The notes below the pieces were generated by a model. The model saw nothing but the letters and a program-made list of their open reading frames with translations. It was not told the origin of the DNA and did not search any database. 64,000 nt of DNA, taken from contig NW_027328739.1 of assembly GCF_048564905.1 (NCBI RefSeq), positions 3,472,001-3,536,000 of the forward strand, read 5' to 3'. Position numbers and translations under genes: made by a program. The DNA comes from Vicugna pacos. Lineage: Eukaryota; Chordata; Mammalia; Artiodactyla; Camelidae. Shown here piece by piece: positions 1 through 12,189 of the stretch (the first letter of the stretch is position 1; every line of letters starts with the position of its first letter).

Positions 1-422
1 GAGCTCAGAGAGCAGTTTTCAAATCACCAGCCAACTTTTGTACTTTTGCCAGTAGTCTAGATTTTCCCAGGTAGAAAACTACAGATGGACAATCAAATAA
101 TATTCTTCCTTAGAATTTCTAATTTTGAAAATAAAGTGTAGCTTCTGACTTATCACTATAGAACCTTGTTAAGATGATCACGGTAAGACCCACTGTCTGA
201 TAAGAGAGATGGAAACTAGCTGCTGAAGCAGTGTATCTCAACCCCAGACTGCTAATGTAAGTAAGAAGGTAGCCACCATCTGAGTTCAGCTGACAAACTT
301 AAAAGCTTGATGTTTCTGTTGTAGGAACAACCACTGCTCTCCAGACACATTTCTCCGGCTGCAAGTGGGCACTTTTCTTCTCTTGGTAAACATCATATTG
401 GTGGGATGTTGTTAGAGCTTTC

Positions 423-606
423 CCTGGCCGATTTGCCGATTCTCCAGATAATCAAAGGCTTTCTTCACAAATGGTGACACATTTTCAGGACTCAATTTTG
501 CCATTACAATCTTATCAGCTGACACTAGCTGCATCATTGTGAGCAGAAGCCTTAGGCTCCCTGACCTTGCCTACAAATTTTCCAGCATTTCAGGGCATTT
601 CACATT
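423..606 (-). other. Possible exon remnant of an unrecognised gene, unit 1
   Basis: The segment aligns with the better-preserved 35254-35073. It starts after a TTTCAG acceptor-like site and reads NVKCPEMLEN and later KLSPENVSPFVKKAF, with internal stops. The donor-like GT of unit 2 is GA here. It lies about 1.6 kb downstream of the HSFY stop on the same strand. No family recognised. It could be a lost 3' exon of a host gene or chance. Confidence 0.3.
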
Positions 607-620
607 CTGAAAATGCTTCA

Positions 621-2145
621 CCTTTTATTTTAAATTTATGGGAAATAGTCAAAGTCTTCCTTGAATATTTTATATTTCCTAATATCTGCAGAAATTTGGT
701 ATTCTTGCAGTTGGACAAATTTTTAATTCTGCCACCCTCACCTCCTTCTAGTCCACACATTTTAGATTGCAATTTGGATAATGAATACCACCATCCCAAC
801 CAAGGGGAGAGTACCACTTAGATACTTACTTTGTGAAGGTTAGAAGGGGCACAAGTTATGTGGGATGTATAAACCTACATTAAATGTTTGCAATGGCACT
901 GTCTCTTCGGGACAAATCTCTGATTCTAAGAAGTAAATTAATCATAAGGCAGTATAATTAATATTATGGGGAAGAGAATTAGCTCTTTTGGGGTGGGTGG
1001 GTGATGAAGACACAGGAAAAAAATCCAGCAAATGAGAATGGAATGCTTTAGTCCTCTGGAGGAATGAATTAAGAAGAAAATACTTCTTTGTCTCCTGTAC
1101 CTAACTCCACTTACTTTCTTGAGTGACTATTCCTTGGGCTATAAAAGATATAGTCTTTGGTTCAGAGTAAAGACCATAATGAAATAGTTTGAAAACCATG
1201 AGAGTTTTGTTGTTTCAGGAAAGTAGATTTTGCTTAAAATCAACATGTATTTTTCATTCACTTAATTCTGAGATGAATCCTGTGGCATGTGCTGTGCTTA
1301 CTGTGCTGGTATCCAAGTTAGACAAGGAAAGGGGAATACACAGAATACATCTGGAGGAGGTGGATTCTGTTCTGAGACTGGGAAAGTCTTTGAAGGTTAA
1401 AGGAGGACACCCAAAGTCCAAGGATGAGCTGAAGTAAAAGTGTTGAGGTTGGAGCTAACATAGCTGACAATCATTTGCCTGGATATATCTCCAGATTCAG
1501 TGAAACACAAAGATATGCCAACGTAGACAGTTGCCAGATTTATAAAGAAATCACTAAACTAAGTTGAGTTTGTGGGATTAGAGTTGGAATGGCGTTAAGT
1601 GCCACCCTGAGGACATAAACTTGTCTTTGGCTGGAACGTAAAAGCAACATAAAGTATTGACTAGAAAATATAGTGTAGACTCTTGAGGGCAGGGAATTAA
1701 AGCACCAATTGGAATGCTTTGAGAACAGCCCAAAGAAGATCATAGGTAAAATTACTTCTTAAATTCTACCACATCTGAATTTGCCATCTGAGACTATATC
1801 ATGTGAACTTTATGATTCCGGGATGACATAATAGAGACCATGATCCCTTGGCCAGTTCCTGCATTTATCTCCTGTTCCAACCTATCCTAACTTAACACTT
1901 TTCATACTTTCCAGTATGAACCAGAAACCACTTAGTACTTTTCCCCTCTCCATGTTTTAGTCTTTTTCCAAATTCTTCCACTTTCTTTTCCTCCTTACAA
2001 GAAATTATTAAAATTTACTCACATATTGTTCCATCAAAAGATCATGTCATTCAAATATATCTTTTTTCTTTAAATGTTAACTTAGTCTCCCATTTAACTC
2101 TTAAATCTATTTAAAAAATAAGTTAAATAAAGGTACACATCTATG
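621..2145. other. HSFY 3' flank, no recognisable gene or repeat, unit 1
   Basis: About 1.5 kb between the possible exon remnant and the HSFY poly(A) signal. Short open frames occur (for example 1189-1437) but are not kept in unit 2. I see no L1, SINE or LTR structure. Confidence 0.5.
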
Positions 2146-2151
2146 TTTATT
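2146..2151 (-). promoter_or_regulatory. Candidate polyadenylation signal AATAAA, HSFY unit 1
   Basis: AATAAA on the minus strand lies about 95 bases past the HSFY stop codon and is conserved at the same place in unit 2. Position and conservation fit a poly(A) signal; use is inferred. Confidence 0.5.
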
Positions 2152-2244
2152 GTTCAAATAAGAAAATTGCAGATATTTGTCGACATTTGCCAACATCAAT
2201 TGTAATCTTTGTTATCCTGCATAATCTGGTTGACCTCTGGTAGA

Positions 2245-3915
2245 TCAGTTGTATTTAGGATGACGTTCATAAACTGGAGATGGCTGATGAGTTAGCCTTG
2301 AAAGAGAGGTAGCTGATTTATCAGCTGTCACTGACACTGGGAACCGTGTGTTTTTTCCTGGTTGAAGTTTAGTAAAACGACCTTCATTGGCTGATATGTT
2401 GTGATATCTATTTGGAAAAGTAGAAGTCTCCACAATCAGTCCATAATAATTACTCTGTATGGGAGACAAGATGCTGTACTGAGAAGTAGAAGTTGTAGTT
2501 GAAATGAAATTCACAACACGGCCATTTCCTTCAGTGTAGCTGCTTTGAGAGTGCCCATGGACAATGTTCAACTGATTTAAAATAGCATTTTGATCCACTG
2601 CAATTTTTGCTGGTAGTCTAAATGACCTTGATGATGGAGGAGAAAAATCACCTCTGATCGGGGTAGTTGTATCACCAATTATGTGGCTAGTAGAGGGCTT
2701 CCTTATTAGAGGCATGTTTAATTGTCAAAAGGTAAAAATGCACTTTCTCCACTACTGTCAGCCACAAAACCAGAATTATGACTATCCACATTACCCGCTG
2801 CTTTAAAGTGCTTCTTGTTGAAATCTTCAGCCAATAAGATACCAGAGAGGAATTTTGAACCCCAACTCTTCTTTTTAATCTCATTAAACCTGGGGAAAGC
2901 CTCGTTTTAAATTTGGATTATGGTAGAACTGCAGCTACAACCAAAGAGTAAAATTTTAGTTATATTTTAAACAAAAATACAGGGCTAAAATAAGCCTAAC
3001 CTATAAAATATCAGATTTCACATTTACAATGCAAAGAAAATATGATGAAAATATGAACATTACTGACTCTTTTTTTGGAATTCCTTATTTGTAATATACA
3101 CATTTAAGTAGTATAGTCATCAAATTTAAGAAGTAAGCATTTGCAATAATGGTGAATGCCACTTCTCACAAGCAGCTTTAATACTTTTATTTAGATTTCT
3201 GATAACATTCATAGTTGCAAGCAGAGTTTCTCATAATCTTGAATACTTAAGTCACTGTCCTCATTTTTGGAAAAAAATAAAGAAATTTAGCCTTAGTAGT
3301 TTTATACAATTTTCAAAATATAGCTTTACATGTATATTACCATAGACTGATGTAGAAAATAAAATTATACTTATAAGTTACCAAGTGCTAACTAAAATTT
3401 CTGAATACCATGCTTAAAACAGAGACTTCTTTTTTTCTGCCAGAAAATCAGCTAGATGAGCAGAACTTTGAAAATTTTGCCGCACTTTTCTAAACCAATA
3501 AAGTCAAGCTGTCTAAATAAACTTTTCATATTTCCAGTTTCAAATATTCTGAAAGGGGCCTTTCTTAAGAAAACTTCCTTCTTAAAGACATCTTCATCAA
3601 TCACTATGAATGTTCCATTATCATACCACCAGATGGATTTATATTGGTCACTCCCAGCCATTTTGCAGAGTTTTCTTGGAAATGTCAGAGAACGAAAATC
3701 ATTATCTTCATCTGGTTCAGAGACACAATGTGTGTAACATGGACTTTTTATCAAGGATTCTTCAGACAAAGTCTGAAAAGCATTTTCTTCAGTCATAGAC
3801 CTCAAGCCCACGTCCCCAGGGAGTGATCACACAATAGAGATCTACCGAATTTTCCTTAACCAGTTGGTCCATCTTTAGGAGACACATCTTGAATTTCTGA
3901 AGAAACATGTGCCAT
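2245..3915 (-). pseudogene. HSFY: HSFY-like heat shock transcription factor pseudogene, unit 1
   Basis: This is a copy of the Y-linked heat shock factor gene, recognised from recall of human HSFY. Coding exon 1 is 3915-3409 and starts MAHVSSEIQDV. It holds the HSF-type DNA-binding domain, with FPRKL and a decayed FRQLDFIGL recognition-helix segment. The intron is 3408-2935 (474 bases) with GT and AG ends. Exon 2 is 2934-2245 and ends in HPKYN followed by TGA, as in the family. The reading frame is broken by a TAA at codon 20 (3858-3856), three small deletions in exon 1 (4, 1 and 1 bases), and three indels in exon 2 (plus 2, minus 1, minus 1). The intact gene is a nuclear, testis-expressed putative regulator; this copy cannot make it. 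HSFX or an autosomal relative is less likely because the N- and C-terminal ends match HSFY. Confidence 0.9.
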
Positions 3916-4140
3916 CTCAAATAACTTTTTCAACAGCTACTTTTCTAATCTGCATGATTTTGAGCACTGCAGCTTCAGATGCTGCTTTGGCAGTCCTGCA
4001 CAGATAAACTGATAGGCCATCACAATGGTTCTTAAACTGAGTCGCTGTGTCATCACAAAACGCCTGGTCTCCTAGCCACTCAAGTGTAACATTCAGCCAG
4101 TGTTTACTTCTCATTCATCTAGTTAAAATGAAACATATGG
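3916..4140 (-). other. HSFY 5' flank with an open frame ending one base before the HSFY ATG, unit 1
   Basis: On the minus strand a 65-codon frame runs from 4114 to a TGA at 3919-3917, one base ahead of the HSFY start at 3915. I do not recognise the peptide. In unit 2 the same frame is interrupted directly after its ATG and again near its end, and differences fall in all codon positions, so protein coding is doubtful. The segment probably belongs to the 5' untranslated region or promoter-proximal DNA of HSFY. Confidence 0.35.
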
Positions 4141-5439
4141 GATGCTATTTTTATAGTGTGATCTGCAAATATTATCCCCACAAAATCTTTTTAAATAATT
4201 TAATTTTGGGGTCTATGAAATAAAACCTATCTCCATACTTTTGTATGCAAATTTTTACAACATTTGTGAACAGAGTATAAATAAGGCAAAAAATATATAA
4301 AATAATTTTAAAGTTTTGGAATCTAAAGTGAAATTTGTGTAAAACCTGTACAGAAAATCTATAACTATTTCATGATCATTTGTTATTAAAGTGAAACATA
4401 ATTGTGTTTGGAAATGGAAGTAGGTATTTATCTCTGTACTTTACACTAAGTAGATCTATATACAAAACATGGGAAGAATAAATATCAGTTTATTTGGTAT
4501 GTTTATAAATTAATGTTAAATATTTATAAAATAATATTAAAGTAAAATAATGAATCAAATTTTTGAAATCCCAAAGGGGGAAATTTTGATTTAAATTTTA
4601 ATTCAGTGCTATAAGTAAAACAAATGTTATTGAATATTCTACAATAAAAATTACAAAAGAGACAATTTTATTGTATATTTACAAATGTTTGTTTTTGCCA
4701 TTCTTTCAGTCAGAGGTTTTTCATTCCCTAGAAGGAATAAATTTTCCTGTCATTTTTATGATCCATACTCATGTGGCTTCTTTTATGTGTTCCAAAATGT
4801 TGTCGATAAATACACTTATGCACAAGATCCTGGGTTCAATAAGCAGTGCCTCCATTAAGGGACAAACAAGAAATCAAAAAACAGAAATTACAGTATATGT
4901 GGGTTGGGGTGGGAAAGAACATGTAATGCATTTTAGGAAGCAATATGTTTCTCAGTCCTGAAACAGTTGGCATTTTTTGTATAATACGGCATTTTAAGGC
5001 AAGTGTTTTGTTCACTAATTGTAAATCATAGCTATGTTCTGTATCAATTAGCTGTAGTAAATCCATTTCTACCAAAAGTTATATTATTTATTTACAAATA
5101 AATTCCATTAAGGATAAGACAAATTGAAAATGAGAGATAATATTTTTAAATAAATAAATGTAAAATCAAGCAGCAATGTAAATTTTTCCTTCAGTATCTG
5201 TAAATTCCATTCTAAATAAACATTAACAAGCTGAATTCATGGCATTATATAAGTATTATAAACTATAGTTAAGTTGGATTTAGTCCTGATTCATAAATAT
5301 TATTTAACATATGCAAATTTATATATGTGATAACATCCCTTATAAAACAAAGAAATGAAAAATAACAATTTCAATAAATGTAGGAAAATTATTGACAAAT
5401 GCGATCTTAACATTTTTATAAAAATATTATTTACAAATT
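4141..5439. other. AT-rich spacer, unit 1
   Basis: Very AT-rich DNA upstream of HSFY. Apart from the SINE scrap at 4814-4882 nothing could be classified. Short frames such as 4671-4961 are overlapping shadows without support. Confidence 0.5.
4814..4882 (+). mobile_element. 3' fragment of a camelid tRNA-derived SINE (Vic-1 type), unit 1
   Basis: The run ATGCACAAGATCCTGGGTTC, then a CAGTGCCTCCATTAA block and an A-rich tail, resembles the 3' half of the camelid tRNA-derived SINE, including the B-box region GGTTCAAT. The 5' half with the A box is missing. This is the best lineage marker in the window. The family name is from memory. Confidence 0.7.
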
Positions 5440-5995
5440 CGCTCTAGATAGACTATAACTAAAGATTAAATAAGCCATATATGAAAAACCCACGACTAAC
5501 TTCATGTTCAATGTTAACATACAGGAACGCTTTCCTCTGGTCCAGTAATAAGAAAAAGTAGCTCATTTTCACAAGTCCTAAGTTACACTACTAGAAGTCC
5601 TAGCCAGAACATCTAGTCAAGAAAAAATATAGAAGGTATCCAACTTGTAATAAAGCAGGAAAGTATTTATAGTTGACTTAATTATATATAGATAGAAAAC
5701 TCCATAGACTCCTCCAGGGATTGTTAGTAATAATGAACAAACTTAGTAAACTTGCAGAATACAAAGTCAATATACAAATATCGGTTGCATTTTTATATAG
5801 TAACAACACATTATCAGAAAGAGAAATTAGGAAAACACTTGTGTGTAAATTTATACCAAAAAGAATAAAATAGGAATACATTTGGTAAGTGAAATAAAAG
5901 ATCTAAACATAGATCTATATATTACAGGTGCAAGAAAAATAAGTAAATAAATTAAATATAAAGATATTCTGTGCTCATGGATTGTATACAATGTG
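5440..5995 (+). mobile_element. L1 ORF2 fragment, reverse transcriptase region, sense, unit 1
   Basis: The plus strand follows the L1 reverse transcriptase and downstream region: a GAAGTCCTAGCCAGAACATC block, the GATGACAT-like degenerate catalytic region, GAAAGAGAAATTAGGAAAAC, and a TGTGCTCATGGATTG end. Heavily decayed. It abuts an oppositely oriented L1 piece at about 6000. Confidence 0.8.
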
Positions 5996-5999
5996 AGAA

Positions 6000-6560
6000 A
6001 ATATTCTAATATATCTTTTCAATGTTCAATCTCCCCAGCACTAATTTTTGAGGACAATGTCTTTTCTTCATTTTATACTCTGGCATTCTTTTTCATGGGT
6101 TAATTGATCATAAGTATGAGGGATTATATCTAGTTTCCCTATTCTCTTCTATTAATTGGTGTCTCTTTTTGAGCCAGTATCATGTTGTTTTAATTACTAA
6201 AGCTTTGTAGGACTGTTTAAAATCAGAGAAATTTACACCATTACATTTAATACTCTTTTTCAAGATTACTTTAGCAACCTATAATCTTTGTGGTTACATA
6301 TAAATTTTGAGATTATTTGTTCTATTTAATGGAAAAATCTCATATGTATTTTGACATGAATCACACTAAATGCAGATTTCCTTGTGTACAGTGGTTGTGT
6401 AAACTACATAGTTTCACATCATTAACATAAGAGATCTTTTCATTTCTTTGGATTAGTTTTAATTTCCTTAACCAATGTTTTCTGTTTTTTAATGTATAGG
6501 TTTTCACCTTATTTGTTAACTTCATATCTAGGTTGTCTTCACATATATATATAATTACAT
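6000..6560 (-). mobile_element. L1 ORF2 fragment, antisense, unit 1
   Basis: The plus strand reads as reverse complement of L1 ORF2 downstream of the reverse transcriptase: TTCATGGGTTAATTGATCAT, then GAGCCAGTATCATG, TAAAGCTTTGTAGGACT and TTTCACCTTATTTGTTAAC. It meets the sense fragment at about 6000 and the main sense L1 at about 6600. Confidence 0.8.
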
Positions 6561-9500
6561 ACTTAATATTTTTAAACTCATTTCCTACACAAATACAGCA
6601 GGCAGAAGGCAGTGGCAATACATATACAAATTCCTGACTGAAAGAAAACTGTAATCTAAGATACTTCATCAAGCAAGGCTATCTTTGAGAATAGAAGGAG
6701 AGATAAATAACTTCCACACAAGCAAATACTAAAAGAATTTAGCAAGAGGAAAAGAAATAATGAAAGATCTACTCTAAATACAAAAGAAGCAGGATGCTAT
6801 AGAAAAGAGAAAGGCATAATTAGAAAGTCAATATCTACAAAGACTTACAACAGAATAAATATGTTGTTGTAAAACAAGACATTAAAATTTTTAAGGGTCA
6901 CAGATTGAAACAGGACAATACACAGTATTTTCTTCTTGTTTCTCTTCTCTGTAGGATGGGTATGAGTATGTATTCTTATCAGTTAAAATAAACTGATATA
7001 GTACGGGTCAATATAAATACAAAACAAGGTAACCATAAGTCAAAAGCTAAAAATGAAGATACTAAGCCAAAAAGAAACCAAGATAATAAACGAAAGCTTA
7101 TCAAGCCACAAAAAGAAAAAACAATGAACAAATAGGAAATACCTAATCAACTGGAAAATGAAGTTCAAAATGGAAGTAAACACCAGTCTATGAATAATTA
7201 TCACAAAAGTTAATGGACTTAGTGCTTCAATCAAAAGATATATATTGTCAGATGGGATAATATAACAAGACCCTACATTATGAAGCATACAAGATACCCA
7301 ATTTAGTAAGAGGAAAACAAATCAATTGAAAGTCAGAAGATGGAAGAATATATTCCATGCAAATGCACGTGACAAGAAAGCAGGACTAGCAGTACTGACT
7401 TCATTCAAAATAGACTTTACAAGAAAGGCCACTGAGAAAGATAAACAAGGACATGATATAATGATTAAAGGAACAATAAAATATGAGAGTTTTATACTCA
7501 TTAAAATATATGCACTCAATATAGGAGCACCTAAATATATAAAGCAAATACTAATAGATAAAAAGAGAGAAATCACTTGGAACATAATCACAGTAGGAGA
7601 TTCTAGCACCCCGTTACCATCACTGGACTGGGCTTTCATACACAAAATTAATAAGGGAACAAACATACTAAAATTTATGATAAAATAATTGGAGATGGTT
7701 GATAATTCCAAAACAGTACTTCTCCCAAAATCAGAATATACATTCTTTTCCAATGCACATGGAACATTTTCAAGGAAACATTATGAACTCAGGCACAGAA
7801 GAAGCCTTAACAAATTTAAGAAGATAAAATTTATTTCAAGCATCTTTTCTGAGTATAATACCATGAAACAAAAATCAATCACAGAAAAACGGGGAGAAAA
7901 AATGACAGCATCCAGATTAAAAAACATGGTACTATAACAAAGGGGGTAGTTGATGATGTAAAAGAAGAAATTAAAAAATATCTTGAGAAATATGACAAAA
8001 CACTACACAAAGTCTATTGAATACAGTTAAAGCAGGCTTAAGGGGGAAGTTAATAGTGACAATCCCTCCTCAAAGTAGAAGTACAATTTAAAATAAATAA
8101 TCTAACTTTCTATGTAAACTAATCATGAAAAGAAGAGCAAACAAAACCAAAAGTAGGCAGAAAGGGGGAAAAATAAAGATAAATGAGCAAACAATTTAAA
8201 TAAATATTAAAAATAGAAGAAATCAATCAGACTTTTTTTTGAAATTTTAAACAAAATTGACAAATCTCTGGACAGTATCACCAAAAAGAAAAATGAGAGA
8301 ACACAAATAATATAAGAAATGAAAATGAAGAAAGTACAAAGAGTAAAACAAATTTACAAAATATCATAAGGGAATACCATGAGCAACTGTATGGAAACAA
8401 ACTTGATAACCAGGAAGAAATGGAGAAGTTTTTAGGAAACATTCAGCCCACCAATATTGCATCAAGAAGAAATTAACAATTTTAACATATAGATCACCGG
8501 AAATGGAATAGAATTATCAATAAAATAAAAAATCTCTGCAAAGAAAATTCAAACCCAAATAGCTTCACTAGGGAATTTGACCAAACCTACAAAGAAAAAT
8601 CCATACCAATCTTCCTTAAACTCTTCCAAAGGTTTGATATTTAGACAGAACTCCCAAACTCACACCATAAGGCCAACATCAACCTGATACCAAAACCAGA
8701 CAAATACACCACCCCAAATAGAAATATATAGGCCAATATCATTGATAAACATAGATGTAAAAGTCCTTAAGTAATTATTAACAAACAGAATGCAACATCA
8801 TGCAAAAAAAAGATCATGCACCATGGTCAAATTAGGTTCATCCCAGGAACACAAGAATGGTTGAACATACGCAAATGAATCAATAAATTGTGATACACCA
8901 TATCAACAAAAGAGAAGACAAAAATGATATGATCATCTCAGTAGATGCAGAAAAAGCATTTGTTAAAATTTAACACCTATTTGCAATAAAACTTCTTATC
9001 ACAGTGGGCATAGAGGGACCATATCTCAACAAAATGAAAGCTATTTATGATGAACATATAGTCAGCAAAATACTCAAAGGTGAAAAACTGAAACCCTTCC
9101 CACAAAATCCTGAGACAAGACAAGGATGCCCATTCTCAAAATTTCAATTCAATATAGTCTTGGAAGACCTAGCCACAACAATCAGGCTAGGAAAATAAAT
9201 ATAACTGTTCAGACTGCAAAAGAGGAGGTAAAATTGTCACGATATGCAGAAATTGCACTATATATAGAAAACTGTAAAAGCTTCACAAAAATTAGTCTAA
9301 AAAAGGCACTGGGCAAGGTAGCCAGATTAATCTACAAAAACCAATTACATTTCCTTACACTACCATTGAATCAATAGGAAAACAATGTATAGAAACAACC
9401 CCTTTTATAACTGCATCCAAAACTTTTACATGCTTAAAAATAACTCTGACCAAGTTGGTGAATGACTTCTACATGCAGAAAAAGAAAACATTGTTTGAGG

Positions 9501-10801
9501 AAATCAAGAAATATTTGAAGAATTGAAAAGATACCCAATGATCTCATAATGGAAGAAATAATATTGTTAAAATGGCCATACTGCCCAACGCAATTCACAA
9601 ACTTAAACTGAGTTCCTATCAAATTATGCAAAACATTTCTTTTTAGGACGGAAACAAATGATCCTAAGATTTATATAGAATCAAAAATGATCCATAATTT
9701 CCAAAACAATACTGAAGACAAATAAAGAAGCTGGAGAAATAACCCGCCTGGTCTCCATACACTATTGCAGAGCTACAATAATCAAAATGACATGATATTG
9801 GTACAAAAACAGAAATATGGGCCAATGGAACAGAATAGAGAGCCTAGGAATAAATCTAAAGTCCTATGTTCAATTAATATTTGACAAAGCAGCCAAGAAT
9901 ATGACAGAGAAAAGACCATCTCTTCACCAACAGGTGTTGGGAAAACTGAATAGCAGCATCAGAGCAATGGAGTTAGAACAATCTTTCACTTCATACACAA
10001 GAATAAACACAAAATGGCTCAAGACTTAAATGTAAGGCAAGACACAGTAAATCTCCTAGAAGAAAATATAAGCAAAACACTCTGAGATAATTCTCAGCAA
10101 TAATCTCCTGGAACAGCCTATACAGGTAATGGATGTAAGAGCAAAATTAATAAATGGGAGCTAGTTAAACTTATAAGCTTTTGCAAAGCAAATAAAACCA
10201 TAAAAAAATCAAAATGACAACCTTCAGGATTTAAGAAAATATTTAGAAGTGATGCAAATGACAAAAGCTAAATTTCCAAAATATAAAGACTTCATACAAG
10301 CTAATAATAATAAAAATAAAAAAAAGAAACCCAATCTGAAAATGGGCAGGTGCCCTAAACGAGCAATTCTCCAATAGAGACATACAAATGCCACGCAGAT
10401 ATATGAAAAAGCAAAAACAATTGCTCCCTATCATTATCAGAGAAGGGCAATTCAAATCTATAATGAAGTATCACTTCACAATAGTAACAATGCCGTCATT
10501 CAATGTCCAAAGACAATAAATGCTGGGGAAGCTGTGGAGAAAGGGAACCCTCCTACACTGTTGGTAGGAATGTAGTTTTGTGCAGTCACTGTGGAATACA
10601 GGATGGGGATTCCTCTAAAGTATAAAACTTGACTTAACATATGTTCCAGTAATCCCACTTCTGGGTATATATCAAAGGGAACCCAATTTGAAAAAGACAA
10701 CTGCACCCCAATATTCTTAGTTGTTCTATTTACAACAGCCACGACATGGAAGCAACCTAATTGTCCAACAAAAGATGTTAGTATACAGAAGTTATGCTCT
10801 A

Positions 10802-10998
10802 TTTACACAATGAAATAATATTCTGCAATAAAAAATGATAAAACAATGACATTTGCAGCAAAATGGATGTCCCCAAAAAGTGTCATTCTACTTGAAGTAA
10901 GCCAGAAAGAGAAAGAAAAATAACAGATGACATGACATATGTAGAACATTAAAATAAAATTTGGATGTGAACACTATGATTTCATCTACAAAACTGAA
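10802..10998 (+). repeat. Perfectly identical tract shared with 45447-45643, unit 1 side
   Basis: Compared base by base, these 197 bases match unit 2 without a difference, inside the L1 ORF2 C-terminus and start of the 3' UTR. The 58 bases before it differ at about 6 sites, and the 3' flank is also roughly 10 percent divergent. Confidence 0.9.
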
Positions 10999-11269
10999 TC
11001 ACACTTGCATATCTACTTAATAATCTTATGGTTAATGCAGAAAGGGACTGGTAGAGGATATATTTGGGAGCTGTAGATTTATAAATATTATCCAGTATAT
11101 ATAAAAATAGATGTTTTCAAAATTTCTTTTGTATGACACAGGGCAGTAAGTTAAATATCATGAAGTAACATTTAATATGCACAGAAATATATGCATGCAT
11201 GTGACGCTGTGCTTTACACCACAGATTGACACATTGTAAATGGCATATTTCAATGATAAATAAATCAAT

Positions 11270-11300
11270 AAATATGTAAATATATAAATAAATAAATAAG
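11270..11300 (+). repeat. ATAAATA-rich L1 tail microsatellite, unit 1
   Basis: AAATA and TAAA units form the A-rich 3' tail of the preceding L1. Confidence 0.6.
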
Positions 11301-11314
11301 TAAAAAATATTACT

Positions 11315-12185
11315 TAATAATAAAAGAAATACAAATAGTCACACTACTTATCTTTACACATCAAGTATCTAACAGAAAACAGGAAGAATAAAGAAGAAAA
11401 TTGAATGAATGAGAGCAAGGCAAATAACAAGAGAAACAATTGAAAAGATAAAAAAAGATTATACCTAAGTATGTTTCTTTTCAACATTAAGTGGATAAAA
11501 GTTTATGTTGGCTAAGAAAATAAAGACTCAAATAAAATTATAAATAAAAGAGCAGATATTACCACTGATGTTGTAGAGATGCATAGCATCATATGAAATT
11601 ACCACTAGCCAACGAATTGAATGACTTAGAACAAAAGACAGATTCCCAGAAACATATGTCTTCCAATACTGAATCAAGAAAAAATAAGAAAGTTAAATAC
11701 AGTAAAAGTGTGTATGAGTAAATCAACAATCCAAACTTCCTAAATCAGAAAAAATTTACAAGATGACGTACTGGTGAATTCTGTCATGTATTTGAAGACA
11801 ACTTTTCACCAATTCTTCCTCAAAACTTTCAAGAATTTGAAGGGGGTGAAAGATTCCAGAGTTGTTTTATGATGCCAGCTTTATTTGCATAACAATGCTA
11901 CAAAGGACATTAGACGCAAAATATAGAACATAATCCCTGATGAACATATGTGCCAAAATTCTCAACAAAACACAAGCAAAATGAATTCAACAACACATTT
12001 AAAGTATCATACACATACATGAGTGAAGGGATTTATCCCTGGGTTTAAGGATACTTCAAAGTATTCAAATCAATAAAGGTGACATGACACACTAATGGAA
12101 TGAGAAATAAAACTTACATAATCATCTCAATAGGTGCAGAAAGAGCGTTATATATAATGCAACATCATTTTAAGATACTCCCAAA
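11315..12185 (+). mobile_element. Older plus-strand L1 ORF2 fragment, unit 1
   Basis: It matches the L1 stretch from the linker into the reverse transcriptase: CTTCCAATACTGAATCAAGA, TGGTGAATTCTGTCATG, AATTCTTCCTCAAAACTTTC, AAAATTCTCAACAAAACAC, and ATAATCATCTCAATAGGTGC near the end. No usable frame remains. It ends abruptly at about 12185. Confidence 0.8.
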
Positions 12186-12189
12186 AATT

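Larger units (their letters stand above)
6625..11310 (+). mobile_element. Plus-strand L1, nearly complete ORF2 and 3' end, unit 1
   Basis: The element begins in an ORF1-side segment (about 6625-6950). The ORF2 endonuclease domain follows at about 7190-7930, where frames at 7326-7688 and 7689-7937 read WKNIFHANARDKKAGLAVL and YTFFSNAHGTFSR. The reverse transcriptase lies at about 8500-9400 (TRQGCPFSKFQFNIVLEDLA) and the ORF2 C-terminus runs to about 10960, ending VSQKEKEK. The 3' UTR ends near 11280 with an ATAAATA-rich tail. Stops and frameshifts are scattered throughout and the 5' UTR is missing. An inactive relic. Confidence 0.9.

Noticed and set aside
2245-3915. Functional HSFY gene
   Set aside because: Frame breaks in both exons of unit 1, and nonsense codons in both exons of unit 2, rule out a full-length product from either copy.
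5440-6560. Classic twin-primed L1 with 5' inversion
   Set aside because: The order of upstream and downstream ORF2 pieces is opposite to what twin priming gives.
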